From DMER64 sp964542305 (GTDB lineage: Bacteria; Bacteroidota; Bacteroidia; Bacteroidales; UBA932): a DNA stretch of 64,000 nt. Below the pieces are notes generated by a model, which saw nothing but the letters and a program-made list of their open reading frames with translations, was not told the origin of the DNA and ran no database searches. Made by a program: the position numbers and the translations under genes. Shown in pieces: positions 59,559 through 64,000 of the stretch. The stretch is taken from contig CAZITX010000010.1 of assembly GCA_964542305.1 (NCBI GenBank), positions 18,733 through 82,732 of the forward strand, written 5' to 3'. Positions within the stretch are counted from its first letter, which is position 1. Each line of letters opens with the position of its first letter.

Positions 59559-61223
59559 CTAGTTGTCCAGATATCTTAGGGAAGGATCAAGCTGGAATGC
59601 TTTGGCCTTAAATTCACGGGCTTTGGCATTTTCGTTGATGCGGCCGTATGCTACACCGGTTGTGTAGAGCACATAAGCATCGTTTTGATCCAGGTCTTGC
59701 AATACTTTCAGGGCGTCTTTCACCTCATTTTTATTTAGCAGTGCAATGGCGTAGTTGACATCCTTGCTGCCGGACAAGAGGCGTACGGCCTTGTCGTTGT
59801 CGTCCTGATAGATGGCCAGAACTCCGCGATAATATTCAGTGATATCTTTATCGGAAATGGCATCCAGCGCAGTGGCGGCCTGGTTGTATTCACCCTGCCT
59901 CATGGCAATGCAGGCGCACTGCAAAGCGATCATGTCTTTTTCGTCCTGCTGGTCGGCTACCAGTTTGGCTTCTGTCAATGTGGTCTGAGCAGCTTCCAGA
60001 TCTTCGTTCAGGATCTGGTTGTAAGCCAGGTTCACATAAAGTTCCACAGCATCCGGATAACGTTCCAGGGATCTCTTGTAGAGCATGATGGCATCATCGG
60101 GCTCCAGATCCATGGCTGCCTGGATAATGTCATTGGGGGTCAGGTATTCAGGCTGGTTATCGGCAATGATGCGGATCTCTTCTGCAGTAAGCTGAATGGG
60201 TTCAAAGTTCACGGAAACGGATCCATAACGGAGTAAGGGAAGCATCACGTTCTTCACTTCTGCGTTAGAGGCGATCTCGGCCCGGATTTGCCTTTCGGCT
60301 TCAGCCGGATTGGAAGCCAGGCGGAGGAATCGGTCTGCCAGCTGGTCTTTGTTGCTGATCTCGGATTCCTTGATGGCTGTGTAGAATTCGTTCCAGAATC
60401 CCATGCCGGAAGTGCTGGTAACTGTCCATGCACTGGCAGGAACTTCTTTATTGTAACCGTTGTCTTTCAATGCCTGTGCAAAGAAATCGCGGGTACGTTC
60501 GGCACGTCTTTTTGCCAGCGGATCGTTGATGCGGGCTGTACCTTCCGGGGAAGCATTTCCTTCCACGTCAATACGTGTGATCACAAAGTCGTTCCGTACG
60601 GTCAGTTGTTTCAATGAATTCAGTACGCGTGTGATCTCGGGCTGGTTTGTTATGGCCCTGGTAACGGTATAGCCGTTTACCGGGAAGTAGATCTTACCCT
60701 TAAGTGCAGCTCTTGCATCCGATTCGGAAGCAAAGTGAGCCATGTAAACGGGAAGTACCGGAGTCAGCGGAACGGCAACGGCCCAGTTGCAAAGGGGAAG
60801 AATCATTTCTTCCTTGCTCAGGCAATTGTAGGTCCATCCTTGTGTTTGCAGTTTTGCCGTAGCCAGGCCGTCGTGATAAGGAACAGTCGTGCTGTAGCAC
60901 AATACTTGCTGAACAGACCAGTCAACCACAGGATAATTGGTATCTACCACACCGTATCCCTGAACAGTATAGTAAGGCAATTCCTTAACATCTCCGTTGG
61001 CGTAAAGTATGGAAGGCATTATGCTGAATGTGATCCTTTTTTCGAAATAATTGGCGGGGATTTCAACACAAAAAGAAATTTTGACGGTTCCATTCTGCTG
61101 AACGTCAAAAACTGGCTCTCCGCAAACAATTCCGGAATAGTCGGCCGGGATCCTCGTTGTTGCGCAGGATGCCATGATCATCGACACCGCACCGAGGATG
61201 AGAATATTCAATATTTTCTTCAT
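59559..61223 (-). CDS. OmpA-type lipoprotein with TPR-like C-terminus
   Basis: 554 residues. The lipobox ends MASC (Cys20). The N-terminal part (about 30-200) is beta-rich and unassigned. The middle resembles an OmpA-type peptidoglycan-binding domain: 'DVEGNASPEGT' then 'NDPLAKRRAERTRDFF'. The last 190 residues are helical TPR-like repeats (DLEPDDAIMLYKRSLERYPDA). It probably tethers the outer membrane to peptidoglycan while presenting a protein-binding surface. It is single-gene with an AT-rich upstream region of about 150 bases. Confidence 0.8.
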   Translation of the reverse strand: MKKILNILILGAVSMIMASCATTRIPADYSGIVCGEPVFDVQQNGTVKISFCVEIPANYFEKRITFSIMPSILYANGDVKELPYYTVQGYGVVDTNYPVVDWSVQQVLCYSTTVPYHDGLATAKLQTQGWTYNCLSKEEMILPLCNWAVAVPLTPVLPVYMAHFASESDARAALKGKIYFPVNGYTVTRAITNQPEITRVLNSLKQLTVRNDFVITRIDVEGNASPEGTARINDPLAKRRAERTRDFFAQALKDNGYNKEVPASAWTVTSTSGMGFWNEFYTAIKESEISNKDQLADRFLRLASNPAEAERQIRAEIASNAEVKNVMLPLLRYGSVSVNFEPIQLTAEEIRIIADNQPEYLTPNDIIQAAMDLEPDDAIMLYKRSLERYPDAVELYVNLAYNQILNEDLEAAQTTLTEAKLVADQQDEKDMIALQCACIAMRQGEYNQAATALDAISDKDITEYYRGVLAIYQDDNDKAVRLLSGSKDVNYAIALLNKNEVKDALKVLQDLDQNDAYVLYTTGVAYGRINENAKAREFKAKAFQLDPSLRYLDN

Positions 61224-61267
61224 AGTAAATTAAGATTATGAATAGTAGACATCTATCAGGTTATATG

Positions 61268-61275
61268 CAAAGTTA
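61268..61275 (-). promoter_or_regulatory. -7 promoter box for the OmpA/TPR lipoprotein
   Basis: On the minus strand this reads TAACTTTG, 44 bases before the ATG at 61223, giving a longer leader than most genes here. Confidence 0.55.
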
Positions 61276-61347
61276 TGTAAAATATTTCCACGTAACAACA
61301 ATTTTTGTTAATTACGTGTTAATTGTTTTAAGGCCGTAAAAATTGCG

Positions 61348-61355
61348 TATATTTG
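61348..61355 (+). promoter_or_regulatory. -7 promoter box for the deoxynucleoside kinase
   Basis: TATATTTG lies 20 bases before the ATG at 61376 and supports it over an in-frame TTG at 61343. Confidence 0.55.
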
Positions 61356-61375
61356 CTCTACATAAATCATTTGGT

Positions 61376-61987
61376 ATGCATATAGCTGTTGCCGGAAACA
61401 TAGGAAGCGGAAAAACCACCCTGACAAGACTTCTCTCCAAACATTACGGGTGGGTCCCCAAATATGAAGAAGTAGTTGACAATCCGTATCTCACAGATTT
61501 TTATGAAGATATGCACAGGTGGTCTTTCAACCTGCAGATCTTTTTCCTGAACCGCCGTTTATCCGGGATCGTGGAGATCCAGAAAGCGGGACAGACCGTC
61601 ATTCAGGACCGTACTATATACGAAGACGCCTGCATCTTTGCCACCAACCTGCATGCCATGGGTTTGATGTCCACACGTGATTTTGACAATTACATCAGGC
61701 TTTACCAGCTGATGATATCATTGATACCCGCACCCGATCTGATTATATACCTGAGGGCTTCTGTCCCCACACTGGTCAAGCGCATCCAGAAAAGAGGAAG
61801 GGAATACGAAAATTCCATACGTCTGGATTACCTTACCGGGTTGAACGAAAGGTATGAATCCTGGATCACGGAATACGAGGGTCCCAAATTGATTTTGGAA
61901 GTAGATAACCTCCAGGTGGAGGATAGTCCGGAAGATTTCAGTGTGGTGATTGACAAGATCGACGCCCGCCTGCACGGTTTATTCTAA
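61376..61987 (+). CDS. Deoxynucleoside kinase
   Basis: 203 residues from the ATG at 61376. It is a P-loop salvage kinase. Walker A is GNIGSGKTT near the start. The Glu-Glu of the active site is in KYEEVVDNPYL. The 'QDRTIYEDACIFA' segment corresponds to the conserved DR(S/T) motif, and KRIQKRGREYE is the lid. It phosphorylates one or more deoxynucleosides; which ones cannot be told. It is a single gene between a divergent OmpA gene and comM. Confidence 0.92.
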   Translation: MHIAVAGNIGSGKTTLTRLLSKHYGWVPKYEEVVDNPYLTDFYEDMHRWSFNLQIFFLNRRLSGIVEIQKAGQTVIQDRTIYEDACIFATNLHAMGLMSTRDFDNYIRLYQLMISLIPAPDLIIYLRASVPTLVKRIQKRGREYENSIRLDYLTGLNERYESWITEYEGPKLILEVDNLQVEDSPEDFSVVIDKIDARLHGLF

Positions 61988-62075
61988 GATCTTAGCGTCT
62001 TCTGCTAAGTGTCTTGTGCCCTGACCGGGCTCCGGAAGTAGCATCCCGCACAATTATTCTTAAATTATTGTATGT

Positions 62076-63875
62076 ATGTTAATAAAAGCATACGGGAGTG
62101 CGGTATGCGGTATAGAGGCCATTACCGTAACCATAGAAGCGGACGTTTCCGCCGGAATCAATTTTTACCTGGTGGGCCTGCCCGACAGTGCCGTCCGGGA
62201 ATCACAGCAACGCATTTCAACGGCGGTGCAGGCAGTGGGGCTTCGCATTCCCTGCAAACGCATTGTGATCAATATGGCTCCCGCCGATATCCGAAAGGAA
62301 GGCTCGGCGTATGACCTTCCGCTGGCCCTGGCCGTTTTGGCGGCCTCGGAACAGATACAAGCACCCATGCTGGATACTTCTGTATGTATGGGGGAACTGG
62401 CCCTGGACGGAACGGTCAGACCGGTGAAAGGAGCACTGTCCATGGCCCTGCACGCCAGGGACCGTGGTTTTAAGGCGTGTATATTACCGCAGGAATCGGC
62501 ACGGGAAGCTTCTGTTGTAGAGGGTCTTGACGTTTACGGAGTCACCCATTTGGCACAGGTGCTTGACCTGGTGGAAGGCTTTGGGGGAGTGGAGGCCCTG
62601 AAGCCGGTGGCCGCACAAAATTCCGGTCTGCCGGAAGCTGTTCATCCCCATCCCGACTTTTCTCAGGTCAGGGGACAGGTCCAGGCACGCAGGGCTCTGG
62701 AAGTAGCCGCAGCCGGGGGACACAATGTGCTGATGAGCGGTCCTCCCGGAGCCGGAAAAACATTCATGGCTCGTTGCCTCCCGGGCATTTTACCTTCTCT
62801 GACACCTGAAGAAGCCGTGGAAACCACCCGGATCTGGTCCGTGGCCGGAATGCCCCGGGGAGAAGCCGGTCTGATGAGCATCCGCCCGTTCCGTGCCCCG
62901 CACCACACAGCCTCGGTCATGTCCCTTACGGGAGGCGGCTCCTCGGCAATGCCCGGTGAAATATCCCTGGCACACAACGGAGTCCTGTATCTTGACGAGT
63001 TGCCCGAGTTCTCCGGCCGGGCGCTGGAAGTGCTGCGACAACCCCTGGAAGACGGGACCATTCAATTGTCGCGGGTGCGTTACAAAGTGTCGTACCCGGC
63101 GCGATTCATGCTGGTGGCCTCCATGAATCCATGCCCCTGCGGGTTCCGGGGACACCCAACAAAAGAATGTGTCTGTACAGAATACCAGGTGCAACGTTAC
63201 CGCAGCCGCATATCCGGGCCGCTGCTGGACCGCATAGACATTCAGCTGCAGGTTAAACCTGTGGAAATTGATGATTTGATCCCGAAGCAGGCGGAACAGT
63301 CCCCCATACAGGTGGGACAGTCCCCCATACAGGCGGTTACGTCCCCCATGCAGGTGGGACAGACTCCCATACAAGCGGGACAGTCACCCATACAGGCGGT
63401 TACGTCCCCCATGCAGGTGGGACAGACTCCCATACAAGCGGGACAGTCACCCATACAGGCGGTTACGTCCGCAAAACAGGTGCGATCGTCTGCAGGGCAA
63501 GCACACTCGTCTGTAGGACAATCACACTCGTCTGCAGGGCAAGCACACTCGTACCATGCGCGGATGTCCGCAGCTTCTGCTGAACCATCTGCGGTTATCC
63601 GCTACAGGGTGGAAAAAGCCCGGGAGATCCAGCGGAATCGGTTCTGCGAGTTGGAAGGCGTACATACCAATGCACATATGAAACTAGACGAACTGAATCG
63701 GTATTGTGAACTGAACGGGAGCTGCCGTATGTTCCTGAAACAGGCGGCGCTCAGGATGCAGTTTTCTGCGCGCGCTCATCATCGCATCTTGCGTCTGGCC
63801 CGTACGATCGCGGATCTGGATGGGTCCGTCGCCATTGAGATCCATCACCTGGCCGAAGCCATACAGTACCGTTAA
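62076..63875 (+). CDS. comM: ComM/YifB-type Mg-chelatase-like ATPase with repeat insertion
   Basis: 599 residues, about 80-90 longer than typical. An N-terminal Lon-like domain (about 1-180) is followed by an AAA+ chelatase-type ATPase with Walker A at 222-229 (GPPGAGKT), LAHNGVLYLDELPEF and SMNPCPCGF. The C-terminal helical domain begins 'IRYRVEKAREIQRNRF'. Between LDRIDIQLQVKPVEIDDL and this C-terminal part there is a low-complexity Gln/Pro/Ser insertion encoded by exact tandem repeats. In other bacteria ComM helps branch migration during natural transformation. Confidence 0.93.
   Translation: MLIKAYGSAVCGIEAITVTIEADVSAGINFYLVGLPDSAVRESQQRISTAVQAVGLRIPCKRIVINMAPADIRKEGSAYDLPLALAVLAASEQIQAPMLDTSVCMGELALDGTVRPVKGALSMALHARDRGFKACILPQESAREASVVEGLDVYGVTHLAQVLDLVEGFGGVEALKPVAAQNSGLPEAVHPHPDFSQVRGQVQARRALEVAAAGGHNVLMSGPPGAGKTFMARCLPGILPSLTPEEAVETTRIWSVAGMPRGEAGLMSIRPFRAPHHTASVMSLTGGGSSAMPGEISLAHNGVLYLDELPEFSGRALEVLRQPLEDGTIQLSRVRYKVSYPARFMLVASMNPCPCGFRGHPTKECVCTEYQVQRYRSRISGPLLDRIDIQLQVKPVEIDDLIPKQAEQSPIQVGQSPIQAVTSPMQVGQTPIQAGQSPIQAVTSPMQVGQTPIQAGQSPIQAVTSAKQVRSSAGQAHSSVGQSHSSAGQAHSYHARMSAASAEPSAVIRYRVEKAREIQRNRFCELEGVHTNAHMKLDELNRYCELNGSCRMFLKQAALRMQFSARAHHRILRLARTIADLDGSVAIEIHHLAEAIQYR
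63297..63467 (+). repeat. Tandem 63-base repeat inside comM
   Basis: Two identical 63-base copies at 63342-63404 and 63405-63467 encode 21 residues each (units like SPMQVG, QTPIQAG and QSPIQAVT). A related degenerate 45-base stretch precedes them. The copy length is a multiple of three, so the frame is kept. Confidence 0.95.
63486..63548 (+). repeat. Tandem 21-base repeat inside comM
   Basis: Three 21-base units (63486, 63507, 63528) encode SSAGQAH, SSVGQSH and SSAGQAH. The first and third are identical. They continue the low-complexity insertion after the 63-base repeats. Confidence 0.92.
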
Positions 63876-63904
63876 AAACACAGTATGAAGGGTGCTTTTT
63901 TGCA

Positions 63905-64000
63905 ATCCATCCTCATGGAAGCCCCTTTTTGAGGATGAACCGAGGTTTTTTGCCGATCCATCCTCATAGAAGCCCCTTTTTGAGGATGAACCGAGGTTTT
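63905..64000. repeat. Noncoding tandem hairpin repeat running off the window
   Basis: A 51-base unit at 63905-63955 is followed by a second copy from 63956 to the edge, differing at one position (CATGG / CATAG). Each unit contains CATCCTCA and TGAGGATG, an 8-bp stem around a 14-base loop, and copy 1 runs on into a T-rich end. The array may continue beyond the window. Confidence 0.85.

Noticed and set aside
61991..62009. Hairpin CTTAGC/GCTAAG after the deoxynucleoside kinase as a terminator
   Set aside because: The stem is only six pairs and no T run follows, so I do not call it.
63242..63454. Antisense frame in comM encoding repeated CPxCMG motifs that look like zinc-binding units
   Set aside because: It is the complement of the tandem repeat in comM. 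The Cys periodicity follows from the repeat, and the sense frame is the intact family protein.
63905..64000. Possible CRISPR array
   Set aside because: The whole 51-base unit is repeated with one difference. There are no alternating variable spacers and no cas genes.

Overview
The window looks like a chromosomal segment of a Bacteroidales-type Bacteroidota bacterium that I cannot place more precisely. The evidence is: tandem BACON repeats; DUF3109; Bacteroidota-style SdhC, WaaA, nucleoside kinase and degenerate ureohydrolase proteins; lipoproteins and beta-barrels with short signal peptides; no clear Shine-Dalgarno sequences; and TAnnTTTG -7 promoter boxes in most intergenic gaps. The DNA is densely coding. 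No gap exceeds about 220 bases. I see no tRNA or rRNA gene, insertion sequence, prophage or CRISPR array.

Layout. 1-7.6 kb is an envelope region: the end of a BACON/leucine-rich surface protein, a 1000-residue alanine-heptad lipoprotein paired with a beta-barrel, a small lipoprotein and a DUF3109 protein. 7.6-16 kb is housekeeping: hemW, a coiled-coil membrane protein, an orphan sdhC, pyrH-frr, pgk, an rRNA-type methyltransferase with lgt and smpB, and a 57-residue membrane protein. 16-30 kb is one long minus-strand block: topA, a degenerate ureohydrolase, an Lrp-type regulator, purH, the rod-shape set mreB-mreC-mreD-mrdA-rodA, then gcvP. 30-34 kb reads forward: PBP1A, ddl, prmC. 34.2-35.7 kb holds a tryptophan-rich leader peptide and terminator in front of trpB2.

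35.7-41 kb has an exported glutamine-amidotransferase-fold hydrolase with a serine hydrolase, radA, and a beta-barrel with a flippase-like membrane protein. 41-44.7 kb has a PfkB kinase, a DAHP synthase/chorismate mutase fusion and an AroB-AroD fusion. 44.7-48.6 kb has waaA, a membrane-anchored PHP phosphoesterase and mlaE-mlaF. 48.5-50.8 kb is an ECF sigma/lipoprotein/trans-envelope protein cassette. 50.8-53.7 kb has a TPR lipoprotein and an EnvC-like coiled-coil protein. 53.7-61.2 kb is a minus-strand block: pcm, a metallo-beta-lactamase-fold hydrolase, uvrA and a nucleoside kinase, preceded by an OmpA/TPR lipoprotein. The window ends with a deoxynucleoside kinase, a comM/yifB gene with an internal repeat insertion, and tandem hairpin repeats running off the edge.

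Common themes are cell-envelope construction (Lgt, PBPs, Mre, Ddl, WaaA, Mla, EnvC) and aromatic amino-acid metabolism. The most notable signals are the trp leader/attenuator before a stand-alone trpB2, the AroB-AroD fusion, the heptad lipoprotein/barrel pair, the repeat insertion in comM, and a clear bimodality in promoter-to-start distance that predicts a class of leaderless genes.
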